From: Streptomyces coelicoflavus
Lineage (GTDB): Bacteria; Actinomycetota; Actinomycetes; Streptomycetales; Streptomycetaceae
Reading direction: 5' to 3'
DNA length: 64,000 bases
Assembly: GCF_003112555.1 (NCBI RefSeq)
Contig: NZ_BEWB01000003.1
Location: 248,001-312,000, forward strand
This document shows positions 56,618-64,000 of this stretch, in pieces. The stretch's first letter is position 1. Each line of letters opens with the position of its first letter. Made by a program: the position numbers and the translations under genes. The notes under the pieces are model-generated. The model was not told the origin of the DNA. It worked only from the letters and a program-made list of their open reading frames with translations, and made no database searches.

Positions 56618-57490
56618 TCACCCTTCGGCTTGCCTGTAGATAACGGTGGTGCTGCCCACGACGATGCGGGAGCCGTCGCGGAGCGTAGCGCGGGTGGTGT
56701 GCTGTCCGTCCACCACGATGCCGTTGGTGGACCCGAGGTCCTGGATCGTGGTGGGCGTCCCGGGCCGGATCTCGCAGTGCCGGCGGGAGACGCCGGGGTC
56801 GTCGATCCGCACGTCGGCCTCGGTGCTGCGGCCCATCACGAGCGTCGCGCGGGAGATCTGGTGGCGGGTGCCGTTGATCTCGACCCAGTGGCGGGTGCGT
56901 CCGCCGGGGGCGGGTGTGGGCGGGGGCTGCTGGCCGCCGGCGGGCTGCGGGTAGCCGTAGCCTCCGGGGCGGCCGCCGGGCGGCGGTGCGGCCGGCATGG
57001 GCGGGGCGCCCGCGGGGGCGGCCGGCGGGTAGCCGTACCCGCCGCCTGCCGGTCCGGCGGGCCGTGCGGGGGGTGCAGGGGGCGCGGCGGGGGCCGGGCC
57101 GCCCTGGTGGCTGCTGGAGGAGGCGAGCGTACGGCTGCGCACCCGGTACAGGCCGGTGTCGAGGTCGTCCGCCTTCTCCAGGTGGACCTTGATCGGTCCC
57201 ATGAAGGTGTAGCGCTGCTGCTTGGCGTAGTCGCGGACCATGCCGGCCAGCTCGTCGCCGAGCTGTCCGGAGTAGGGGCTGAGGCGCTCGAAGTCGGGCG
57301 TGCTCAGTTCCACGATGAAGTCGTTGGGCACCACGGTGCGGTCGCGGTTCCAGATGGTCGCGTTGTTGTCGCATTCACGCTGAAGTGCTCCCGCGATCTC
57401 CACGGGCTGCACCTCGGACTTGAAGACCTTTGCGAAGGTGCCGTTGACCAGGCCTTCGAGCCGCTGCTCGAACTTCTTCAGGACTCCCAT
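56618..57490 (-). CDS. fhaA: DUF3662 and FHA-domain protein FhaA
   Basis: 290 residues. DUF3662 about 1-120 (MGVLKKFEQRLEGLVNGTFA), a Pro/Gly/Tyr-rich linker about 130-205, and an FHA domain with LVMGRSTEADVRIDDPGVSR and IQDLGSTNGIVVDG. It binds phosphorylated partners (in mycobacteria MviN/MurJ) and controls peptidoglycan precursor export. First gene of the leftward cluster, so the main promoter should be in 57491-58052. Confidence 0.94.
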   Translation of the reverse strand: MGVLKKFEQRLEGLVNGTFAKVFKSEVQPVEIAGALQRECDNNATIWNRDRTVVPNDFIVELSTPDFERLSPYSGQLGDELAGMVRDYAKQQRYTFMGPIKVHLEKADDLDTGLYRVRSRTLASSSSHQGGPAPAAPPAPPARPAGPAGGGYGYPPAAPAGAPPMPAAPPPGGRPGGYGYPQPAGGQQPPPTPAPGGRTRHWVEINGTRHQISRATLVMGRSTEADVRIDDPGVSRRHCEIRPGTPTTIQDLGSTNGIVVDGQHTTRATLRDGSRIVVGSTTVIYRQAEG

Positions 57491-58052
57491 GGGGCACCTC
57501 CTCCGTCGCTGCCGTCCTGTCCGCTTCCACTGTCCTGCGTAGTGCTGTGTCGCGTACTGCTGTGTCGCGTACTGCTGTCGTGCCTGCCGCTGCCTTGCGC
57601 GGTGCCGCTCCGCGTCGTGCGGTGCGTGCGCGCACTGCCCACCTGGTACTGCTTACTGATCGTATCCACGCGCCGGTCGATCGGCTGGTTCCCCCTGTCG
57701 GCCCGGTCGACGGGTGTCGACGCCTCTCGGAGTTCCCGCCGGCGCTCCCCTTCGAACTCCTGCGGGCACTTCGGGATGTACTCCCTCAGGTACTCATGCC
57801 CAGGATCGTAGAGGCGGCCGCAGACCAGTGTCCCGCACCTGACCGCGGTCCCCTACCGGCTCCTGGGGAGACGAGCCGGACCGGTACGAGGTTGATACGT
57901 GAACGGCCACGGACCGGTACGAGTGCCCGAAGGAGGTCGGGCGCCCCGGTCCGGACGGGAAAAGGGATGTGAATCGACCCTCTCCAGCGTGCTAATGTTC
58001 TCGTGTCGGAAGGCGCCGGACCGCAAGGAAAAGCCCGGAAGACACACCCAAT
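57491..58052. other. fhaA upstream region and tRNA-Leu leader
   Basis: 562 bp without a supported gene. It should carry the promoter of the leftward pknB cluster and of rightward tRNA-Leu. A short direct repeat TGCTGTGTCGCGTAC occurs twice at 57543-57572 with a partial third copy. Confidence 0.55.
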
Positions 58053-58136
58053 GCGCGGGTGGCGGAATAGGCAGACGCGCTGGATTCAGGTTCCAGTGCC
58101 CGCAAGGGCGTGGGGGTTCAACTCCCCCCTCGCGCA
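58053..58136 (+). tRNA. tRNA-Leu(CAG)
   Basis: A long-variable-arm tRNA: acceptor GCGCGGG/CTCGCGC with one G-T pair, anticodon loop TTCAGGT (anticodon CAG), variable arm TGCCCGCAAGGGCG, T-loop TTCAACT, discriminator A and encoded CCA at 58137-58139. Confidence 0.97.
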
Positions 58137-58141
58137 CCAGC

Positions 58142-58178
58142 CGGAAGCCCCCCAGGTCTCGGACCTGGGGGGCTTCCG
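58142..58178. terminator. Terminator after tRNA-Leu
   Basis: Perfect 17-bp inverted repeat (58142-58158 with 58162-58178) with loop TCG, three bases after the CCA. Confidence 0.92.
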
Positions 58179-58237
58179 CGTGTCCGGGCGGGGTCGCCCG
58201 TGGGCGTGCGCCGGGTGCGTGCGCTGTGAGGAAGGTC

Positions 58238-59134
58238 TCAGGACTCCGGCTGCCACAGGGCCGGCACGTTCGGCGGCTCCCAGCCGGTCATCGAGGTGTG
58301 CGCCTGGAGGCAGCGGTAGGAGCGTCCGCCGTACGTCACCCGGTCGCCGGAGGTGTAGGCGTGGCCGCTCGTCCAGGTGCCGCCCGGCGGGTCCGTGGGC
58401 GGGTCGGTGGGCGGGTCCGTGGGGCCGGTGTCGCCGTCCACGTTCAGGACGAAGTCGAAGGTGCCCTCCTTGCCGCCGCCGGCGCCGCGGACGTTCATCA
58501 GCAGCGCCGGGTCGAAGATCATGTCCGTGCTGTTGCGGGGCTCGCCGGGGAAGTACAGCTGGGTGGTCAGGATCGGCTCGCCGGGGGCCTGCACCTTGAC
58601 GTGGATGTGCCGGGTCCGGCCGGGATAGAGGCCGGGGACGATCGTCTTCAGGGCGAAGGCGCCGGTGGCGTCGCTGAACTGGTGGCCGCGGAAGGTGTAG
58701 CCGGCCATGTCGTAGTCGCCGTTGTCGTCGGCCTGCCAGAAGTCGAGGAGCACGCCGGACAGCGGGACGCAGTTGCGGCCGAAGACGTAGCCGCTGACGG
58801 TCAGCGGGGTGCCCGGGGTGCCGGGCGTGACCAGGCTGGTGCGCAGCGGGGAGTTCGGCTTGAAGTAGGGGCCCTCCATCTGGTCGGGCGTCAGGTCGTC
58901 GCCGTCGTCGCAGTAGGGGGTCGGCGTCAGGGTCTGTCCGCCGGAGGAGCGGGCGGCGTCCCGGGCGAGCGCGACGCCGCCGGTGGCGAGCAGCGGGACG
59001 GCGGCACCGGCGGCGACGGCCGCCCTGAGCAGCGTCTTGCGGCTGATGCCGCGGTCGCCGCCGGAGCCCGGGCCGGGTCCGGGCCGGGGACCGGGCTTGG
59101 GCTCGTCGGGGGTGGTGGGGGTGTCGGAGGTCAT
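58238..59134 (-). CDS. Secreted intradiol ring-cleavage dioxygenase with C-terminal carbohydrate-binding module
   Basis: 298 residues from ATG 59134. The N-terminus is Pro/Gly-rich, then GISRKTLLRAAVAAGAAVPLL, which looks like a twin-arginine-type signal with Arg-Lys. The dioxygenase domain (about 75-225) has EGPYFKPNSPLR, GVLLDFWQADDNGDYD, GYTFRGHQ and the iron ligands YPGRTRHIHVKV (Tyr, His, His). A Thr/Asp/Pro linker (DPPTDPP repeats) leads to WTSGHAYTSGDRVTYGGRSY, a chitin-binding CBM5/12-type module. It probably cleaves aromatic diols bound to a polymer outside the cell. Confidence 0.9.
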   Translation of the reverse strand: MTSDTPTTPDEPKPGPRPGPGPGSGGDRGISRKTLLRAAVAAGAAVPLLATGGVALARDAARSSGGQTLTPTPYCDDGDDLTPDQMEGPYFKPNSPLRTSLVTPGTPGTPLTVSGYVFGRNCVPLSGVLLDFWQADDNGDYDMAGYTFRGHQFSDATGAFALKTIVPGLYPGRTRHIHVKVQAPGEPILTTQLYFPGEPRNSTDMIFDPALLMNVRGAGGGKEGTFDFVLNVDGDTGPTDPPTDPPTDPPGGTWTSGHAYTSGDRVTYGGRSYRCLQAHTSMTGWEPPNVPALWQPES

Positions 59135-59561
59135 GGCGGTTCCTCGGTCTCCTCGGTGAGTGGTCCCTGGGGAAGCTGAACGGGACGTGCGACATCCGGG
59201 ACGTCGGGGACAGGGAGCGCGCCCGCCGGCGCGGGGCAGGCTGCTGTGGTTGCTTCGGCGGACGCGCTCCGTGGTGATCGCTGGCCACCGTAGGCGCGCC
59301 GCGGGGGCCTCCGGCACCTCCTGTTTCACCCCCTGCCCGGCGTTATGCGGGTGGCGGGCCGGGGCCCGTGTACGGGCGGTGCGGCTGGGGGTACGGTCGT
59401 GGCGCGCCCGGCCCGGGGGCGGGGCTCGGCGGGCAGGACGCCGACCCGGGCACCGGTGCGGTGCGGGGGCTCGGCGGGCGTACGACGCGCAGATACGACG
59501 CGCAGATACATCGCACAGGTACGACGCACAGGTACGGACGAACACGCGGAGGGTGGCCGGG
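59135..59561. other. Intergenic region with 13-bp tandem repeats
   Basis: 427 bp between the divergent dioxygenase and DUF2252 genes. Four 13-bp units (59481-59532) lie just before the DUF2252 gene and are listed separately. GGAGG at 59548 is the DUF2252 ribosome binding site. No gene is supported. Confidence 0.6.
59481..59532 (+). repeat. Four 13-bp tandem repeats upstream of the DUF2252 gene
   Basis: TACGACGCGCAGA occurs twice in a row (59481-59506), followed by TACATCGCACAGG and TACGACGCACAGG (59507-59532). The array ends 29 bp before the ATG, so it lies in the promoter or the 5' untranslated region. Confidence 0.9.
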
Positions 59562-61064
59562 ATGAGCGGGGCGACGGCGGGGGCGGGTACGGAGGCGGCG
59601 GGCGTGGAGGCGGTGGCCGGGAGGGTGCCGTCGGCGCGCGGGGACGAGGACACGGCCGGGGCCGAGGGTGCGGTGCGGGGCGGGCGGATGCCGGTCGTCC
59701 CTGGGTTCGCGGCGTGGCCCGCGGCCGGTTCCCCCAAGGCGGAGGGCAAGGCGCTGCGCACGCGCGTCCCGCGGTCCGCGCACGCCGCCTTCGAGGCGGA
59801 CGCCGCCCGGCCGGACGCGGTGAGCGCGGTCGAGGAGTCCAGCCGCGGCCGGATACCGGGGCTCGCCCCGATGCGCGCCGGGCGGATGGCGGCCACGCCG
59901 TTCGCCTTCCTGCGCGGGTCGGCGGGCCTGATGGCGTACGACCTGGCACGGACGCCGGTGACCGGGGTCGGCGCCCAGATCTGCGGGGACGCGCACGCCG
60001 CCAACTTCGGCCTCTACGGCGACGCCCGCGGTGGCCTGGTCATCGACCTGAACGACTTCGACGAGACCGTCCACGGCCCCTGGGAGTGGGACCTCAAGCG
60101 GCTCGCCGCCTCGCTCGTGCTCGCGGGCCGGGAGGCCGGCGCCGACGAGGACACCTGCCGCGAGGCCGCCCACGACGCGACCGGCGCCTACCGGCGCACC
60201 ATGCGGCTGCTGGCGAGGCTCCCCGCGCTGGACGCCTGGAACGCCATCGCCGACGAGGAACTGGTCTCCCACACCGACGCCCACGACCTGCTCGGCACCC
60301 TCCAGCGGGTCTCCGAGAAGGCGCGGGCCAACACCAGCGGGCGCTTCGCCGCGAAGTCGACCGAGTCCACCGAGGACGGCGGGCGGCGCTTCGTGGACGC
60401 GGCGCCGGTGCTGCGCCGGGTGACGGACGCCGAGGCGGCGACGGTCGCCGGTGCCCTGGAGGCGTACCTGGGCACGCTCTCCGAGGACCGGCTGCCGCTG
60501 CTGGCCCGGTACGCGGTGCACGACGTGGCCTTCCGGGTCGTCGGCACCGGCAGTGTCGGCACGCGGTCGTACGTCGTACTGCTCCTCGACCACCGGGGCG
60601 AACCGCTCGTGCTCCAGGTCAAGGAGGCCCGGCCCTCCGCGCTGCTGCCCCACCTGGCGGCCGCCGGGTTCGACGCCCCCGGGGCCGCGCACGAGGGGCG
60701 CCGGGTGGTGATGGGGCAGAAGCGGATGCAGGTGGTGAGCGACATGCTGCTGGGCTGGACCTCGGTCGACGGGCGGCCCTTCCAGGTGCGGCAGTTCCGC
60801 AACCGCAAGGGCAGCGTCGACCCCGCGGCGCTGGCCGCCGACCAGCTCGACGACTACGGCCGCATGACCGGCGCCCTGCTGGCCCGGGCCCACGCGCACA
60901 GCGCCGACCCGCGGGTGATCGCCGGCTACTGCGGCAAGAACGGCGAGCTGGACGAGGCCGTCGCCGCCTTCGCCGTCGCCTACGCCGACCGCACCGAGGC
61001 GGACCACGCGGAGCTCGTGTCCGCGGTGCGCACGGGGCGGGTCGCGGCGGAGCTGGGGGTGTGA
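59562..61064 (+). CDS. DUF2252 family protein
   Basis: 500 residues from ATG 59562 (GGAGG eight bases before). The DUF2252 core shows PFAFLRGSAGLMAYDLART, ICGDAHAANFGLYGDARGG, IDLNDFDETVHGPWEWDLKR and VVMGQKRMQVVSDMLLGWT. The GDxHxxNF and D-x-ND-FD pattern resembles the kinase-like (aminoglycoside phosphotransferase) fold, so a small-molecule kinase role is possible. No substrate is known. Confidence 0.9.
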   Translation: MSGATAGAGTEAAGVEAVAGRVPSARGDEDTAGAEGAVRGGRMPVVPGFAAWPAAGSPKAEGKALRTRVPRSAHAAFEADAARPDAVSAVEESSRGRIPGLAPMRAGRMAATPFAFLRGSAGLMAYDLARTPVTGVGAQICGDAHAANFGLYGDARGGLVIDLNDFDETVHGPWEWDLKRLAASLVLAGREAGADEDTCREAAHDATGAYRRTMRLLARLPALDAWNAIADEELVSHTDAHDLLGTLQRVSEKARANTSGRFAAKSTESTEDGGRRFVDAAPVLRRVTDAEAATVAGALEAYLGTLSEDRLPLLARYAVHDVAFRVVGTGSVGTRSYVVLLLDHRGEPLVLQVKEARPSALLPHLAAAGFDAPGAAHEGRRVVMGQKRMQVVSDMLLGWTSVDGRPFQVRQFRNRKGSVDPAALAADQLDDYGRMTGALLARAHAHSADPRVIAGYCGKNGELDEAVAAFAVAYADRTEADHAELVSAVRTGRVAAELGV

Positions 61065-61123
61065 CGGGCTCGGCGGGGATCGCGTGGGCGGCTGCCCTTG
61101 CCCGCAGGCCCTAGGCTGGTCGG

Positions 61124-61936
61124 GTGACGACGCCGGAAGCTGAGCCCGAGCAGGAGGGTGCGCCGCGTCCCGAGGAACGGCTGGAACAGGCCGTACGGGC
61201 CGCCGAGCAGGCACTCATCGAGTACGAGATCGCCCTGGAGACCTTCCGTGTGGAGGTCGAGAACTTCTCGCGGCTCCACGAGCAGCGGCTCGGCCCGGTG
61301 TACGCCCGGCTCGAGGAGCTGGAGGCGCAGATCCTGGAGGCCACGGCGGCCCGTACGGGCGACGAGGGGGACCGGCGCCGGGCCGACGAGGCGCGGGCCC
61401 GGCTGATGCCGATTCCCGGGGTCGAGGAGCTGCTGAACGGCTGGATGGACGGGGACGGGCTGTTCCCGGAGGCGACCGCGATGCTCACGGACCAGGCGGT
61501 GCGGCCCCCGCAGCGGGTCAGGCCCAGCGAGGAGGCCCGCAAGCTGTACCGCGAGCTGGCCCGCAAGGCCCACCCGGACCTGGCGCAGGAGGAGGCGGAG
61601 CGGGTCCGGCGCGAGGAGTTCATCACCCGCGTCAACGCCGCCTACGCCCGCGGTGACGTGACGGAACTGCGCGAGCTGGCCGAGGAGTGGGCCGCGGGCC
61701 CGGTGCCCGAGCGGCGACCGAGCCGCGGCGAGGAGCTGTACGTCCGGCTCGAATGGCTCGACCGGCGCAAGGAGATGCTCACCCTGCTCGCCAAGGAGCT
61801 GGAGGAGAGCGCGATCGGCGCCATGCTCAGGCTGGCCCCGGACGACCCGGACCGGCTCCTCGACGAGATCGCCGAGCAGCTGGCCACCCAGGTGCGCGAG
61901 CGGGAGGCGGAGCTGGCGGGGCTCGCGCAGGACTGA
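61124..61936 (+). CDS. Coiled-coil protein with J-domain-like segment
   Basis: 270 residues from GTG 61124. Charged coiled-coil segments occupy about 17-95 (Glu/Ala/Arg-rich) and 205-268. Between them, at about 138-178, ARKLYRELARKAHPDLAQEE has the His-Pro-Asp motif of J-domains followed by the helix EEFITRVNAAYARGD. A DnaK co-chaperone role is possible. No zinc-finger or C-terminal DnaJ domain is present. Confidence 0.78.
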   Translation: MTTPEAEPEQEGAPRPEERLEQAVRAAEQALIEYEIALETFRVEVENFSRLHEQRLGPVYARLEELEAQILEATAARTGDEGDRRRADEARARLMPIPGVEELLNGWMDGDGLFPEATAMLTDQAVRPPQRVRPSEEARKLYRELARKAHPDLAQEEAERVRREEFITRVNAAYARGDVTELRELAEEWAAGPVPERRPSRGEELYVRLEWLDRRKEMLTLLAKELEESAIGAMLRLAPDDPDRLLDEIAEQLATQVREREAELAGLAQD

Positions 61937-61967
61937 GCCCCGGGGCGGCTCCGGTAGCGTCTGGGGC

Positions 61968-62315
61968 ATGAGTTTCGGAGCTGGTGTGCCCACGATCGGT
62001 GTCGGTGACCTCAAGGACGGCGACTTCCTGCTGGACGTCCGCGAGGACGACGAGTGGCAGGCGGGTCATGCCGCCGGGGCGCTGCACATCCCCCTCAGCG
62101 AGTTCGTGGCCCGCTACGGCGAGCTGGCCGAGGCCGCGCCCCAGGACGGCCGGGTGCACGTGCTCTGCCGGGTCGGGGGCCGTTCGGCGCAGGTCACCAT
62201 GTACCTGGTCCAGCAGGGCGTCGACGCGGTGAACGTCGACGGGGGCATGCAGGAGTGGGCCGCGGCCGGGCATCCCGTGGTCGACGACAAGGGTGGGCCC
62301 GGGCACGTGCTGTAG
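61968..62315 (+). CDS. Rhodanese-like sulfurtransferase
   Basis: 115 residues: LLDVREDDEWQAGHAAGALH, then the active-site loop VLCRVGGRSAQ with the catalytic Cys at about 67, and VNVDGGMQEWAAAGHPVV. A single rhodanese domain; transfers sulfur between small acceptors. 31 bp after the J-domain-like gene. Confidence 0.93.
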   Translation: MSFGAGVPTIGVGDLKDGDFLLDVREDDEWQAGHAAGALHIPLSEFVARYGELAEAAPQDGRVHVLCRVGGRSAQVTMYLVQQGVDAVNVDGGMQEWAAAGHPVVDDKGGPGHVL

Positions 62316-62510
62316 TCCGTCCCCGCCGGCTCCGGGCCGCCCCGTTCCGATGTGGTGACGGCCACGGTGCGGCCGGTCCGCCGGGGGCTGTGCGGGCGGC
62401 CGGTCCTGAGTACCGTTCCCGTGCGAACGTCGCCGAGCAGCCGCACGGGTGGCGCTGGGCGTCCCGTGACGGGACGGGCGAATGGACGGATCGGGACCGA
62501 ACGGGGCGGA

Positions 62511-63581
62511 ATGGACGCGCACGACAAGGACTCGGACGCCCGGCCGGGGCAGAACGAGCCGGACGGACCGGACCGGCCGGACGGTGAAGCGGACGCGGAG
62601 GAGACCGGCGGGCCGGCCGGGGCCGCCGAGACCGGCGGGTCGGTAGGGGCTGTTGAGGCCGGCGGGTTCGCCGGTGCGGCCGGAGCCGCTGTCACCGCCA
62701 GGACCTCCGGCGCCGCCGGGACTGACGGGGCCGCCGAGGCTCCGGAGGAGGCGGCGGGGGCCGTGGAAGAGGCCGGGGCGGCGGCCGCGGGTGCCGTGGG
62801 CGCCGGCTCCGGGGGGACCGGCGCCGTACCTTCCGCCCGGCGTCCCGAAGCCCGTACCGGAGTCGCCGCGCTCTCCCCGCGCTACCAGATCGGTGCCGTG
62901 GTCGCCCTCGCGGTGGTCGCGGTCGCCGTCTGCGCCCACCTGGGCCTGGTGTTCCTGCACGTGGCCCCGTCCAACACGCTCACCAAGCAGCACGGCGCCG
63001 CGGTGGACGAGTGGGTCTTCCCGGAGTTCGAGCAGAACTGGAAGCTCTTCGCGCCCAACCCGCTCCAGCAGAACGTCTCCGTCCAGGTCCGCGCCGAGAT
63101 CGGTACGGCGGACGGCGGGATACGGACGACCGGCTGGTACGACCTGTCCGCCGAGGACGGCCGGGACATCGACGGCAATCCGCTGCCGAGCCACACCCAG
63201 CAGAACGAACTGCGCCGGGCCTGGGACTTCTTCGTGGCGACCCACGACTCCGAGGACCGCCCGGTGGGCCTGCGGGGCTCCCTCTCCGAGACGTATCTGC
63301 GGCGCATCGCGCTGCTGCGCCTGGACCGCAACGACGCCGCCGGACCCGGCGGTGTGGTCGAGCGCGTCCAGTACCGTTCCCGGACGACGAACGTGAAGCC
63401 GCCCTCGTGGAGCGGCGAGAAGGTCTCCGCCCGGCCGGTCGTCCGCGAGCTGCCCTGGTGGTCCGTGTCCCCGGAAACCGCGGACACGGCGGACACGTCG
63501 GCCGGGAAGGCCGGAAGCACCGGAAAGGCCGGAAGGGCCGGGAAGGCCGGAAGCACCGGGAAGGAAGGGGGCGCCGCGTGA
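62511..63581 (+). CDS. DUF5819 membrane protein
   Basis: 356 residues from ATG 62511. The N-terminal 120 residues are Gly/Ala/Glu-rich and disordered. One membrane helix (IGAVVALAVVAVAVCAHLGLVF) leads to the DUF5819 domain with PSNTLTKQHGAAVDEWVFPE and EQNWKLFAPNPLQQNVSVQV. The tail is a repeat of Ala-Gly-Lys (GKAGSTGKAGRAGKAG). It is paired with an HTTM-domain gene by a GTGA overlap; that pairing is usual and suggests a joint function. Confidence 0.87.
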   Translation: MDAHDKDSDARPGQNEPDGPDRPDGEADAEETGGPAGAAETGGSVGAVEAGGFAGAAGAAVTARTSGAAGTDGAAEAPEEAAGAVEEAGAAAAGAVGAGSGGTGAVPSARRPEARTGVAALSPRYQIGAVVALAVVAVAVCAHLGLVFLHVAPSNTLTKQHGAAVDEWVFPEFEQNWKLFAPNPLQQNVSVQVRAEIGTADGGIRTTGWYDLSAEDGRDIDGNPLPSHTQQNELRRAWDFFVATHDSEDRPVGLRGSLSETYLRRIALLRLDRNDAAGPGGVVERVQYRSRTTNVKPPSWSGEKVSARPVVRELPWWSVSPETADTADTSAGKAGSTGKAGRAGKAGSTGKEGGAA

Positions 63582-64000
63582 ACGGCATCGTCCTCTCGGT
63601 CTCCCGCTCCATCGCCCGCGTCACGGGCGCCGCGCTCGGCCCGTACCAGACCGCCGTGGTCCGCGTCGGCTTCAGCGCCACCTGGCTGCTCTTCCTGCTG
63701 CGTGAACTGCCCCACCGCAACGAGCTGTACGGCCCGGGCAGCCCCTGGGGCCACGACCTCGCCCAGCAGCTGATCGCGGACAACGGCGCCTTCACGGCAC
63801 TGATGTGGTCGGACGGGCGGACCTGGTTCGAGATCGTCTACGCGCTGGCCGTCCTGAGCAGCGTGCTGCTCCTGCTGGGCTGGCGCACCCGCACCATGTC
63901 CGTGCTGTTCATGGTCGGCGTGCTCTCGCTTCAGAACCGCAGCGTGTTCATGGGGGACGGCGGCGACAACGTCGTGCACCTGATGAGCATCTACCTGGTC
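63578..64000 (+). CDS. HTTM-domain membrane protein (partial, runs off the window)
   Basis: The first 141 residues are visible from GTG 63578. AALGPYQTAVVRVGFSATWL, ELPHRNELYGPGSPWGHDLA and SVLFMVGVLSLQNRSVFMGD, with several membrane helices, match the horizontally transferred transmembrane (HTTM) domain related to vitamin-K-dependent gamma-carboxylase. The C-terminal part lies outside the window, so the enzymatic potential cannot be judged. Confidence 0.88.
   Translation, partial: MNGIVLSVSRSIARVTGAALGPYQTAVVRVGFSATWLLFLLRELPHRNELYGPGSPWGHDLAQQLIADNGAFTALMWSDGRTWFEIVYALAVLSSVLLLLGWRTRTMSVLFMVGVLSLQNRSVFMGDGGDNVVHLMSIYLV

Noticed and set aside
57543..57582. Tandem 15-bp repeat TGCTGTGTCGCGTAC upstream of fhaA
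   Set aside because: Only about two and a half copies in a non-coding region; no structure or link to a function could be seen.

Overview
The window is a piece of a high-GC actinobacterial chromosome, almost certainly Streptomyces, centred on the replication origin. The main evidence is the gene order rsmG-khpB-yidC-yidD-rnpA-rpmH | dnaA | oriC | dnaN-gnd-recF-dciA-gyrB-gyrA, an origin packed with DnaA boxes of the TTGTCCACA type, a DnaA with a very long domain II, parS sites GTTTCACGTGAAAC, many GTG starts and third-position G/C.

Layout. (a) 1-3803, leftward: ribosome methylation, RNA-binding and membrane-insertion genes, with a parS site where parA should begin just outside the window. (b) 3804-7133: dnaA promoter with two DnaA boxes, dnaA, and the oriC intergenic region. 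(c) 7134-16979, rightward: sliding clamp, 6-phosphogluconate dehydrogenase, RecF, a DciA-like protein, gyrase and a membrane protein. (d) 17091-27773: tRNA-Ile(GAT), in whose 3' end a 10.6-kb actinomycete integrative and conjugative element (AICE) is inserted. The element is flanked by 48-bp direct repeats (17122-17169 and 27726-27773). Its leftward genes, many of them translationally coupled, encode integrase, excisionase, HUH-type replication initiator, C5-cytosine methyltransferase, small Spd/transfer proteins, an FtsK-like Tra protein and an SCO3933-type regulator. Its rightward genes encode a GntR regulator, a DUF218 protein and an unknown protein. Three copies of the palindrome GTCCTAGGAC lie between the divergent sets. 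(e) 27774-35903: a tRNA-like sequence, a very large HTH-STAND-WD40 ATPase, a lone ferredoxin, an FkbM methyltransferase, a glycosyltransferase and small proteins. (f) 36040-41937: a secreted protein, a Ser/Thr kinase, an XRE regulator, tRNA-Ala(TGC), an isoprenyl transferase, a second parS and a DUF5324-like protein. (g) 42258-47974: cyclophilin, rhomboid protease, a compact DnaA-box cluster, CrgA, a DUF881 protein, an amidotransferase and two class E sortases. (h) 48064-49113: a restriction-like endonuclease with an antirepressor-like N-terminus, apparently an insertion into the conserved order. (i) 49264-57490, leftward: the cell-wall growth cluster pknB-pbpA-ftsW/rodA-ppp-fhaB-fhaA. (j) 58053-64000: tRNA-Leu(CAG), a secreted intradiol dioxygenase, DUF2252, J-domain-like, rhodanese, DUF5819 and (partial) HTTM proteins.

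How the parts work together: regions a-c carry initiation, elongation and topology functions of replication plus origin segregation. Regions g and i carry cell-envelope growth and its phospho-control (PknB kinase, PP2C phosphatase, FHA readers, PBP and SEDS polymerase, CrgA, sortases). The accessory material (AICE, STAND-WD40 protein, Mrr-like endonuclease) lies between these conserved blocks and is where new biology is most likely. No classical biosynthetic cluster and no CRISPR array was seen.
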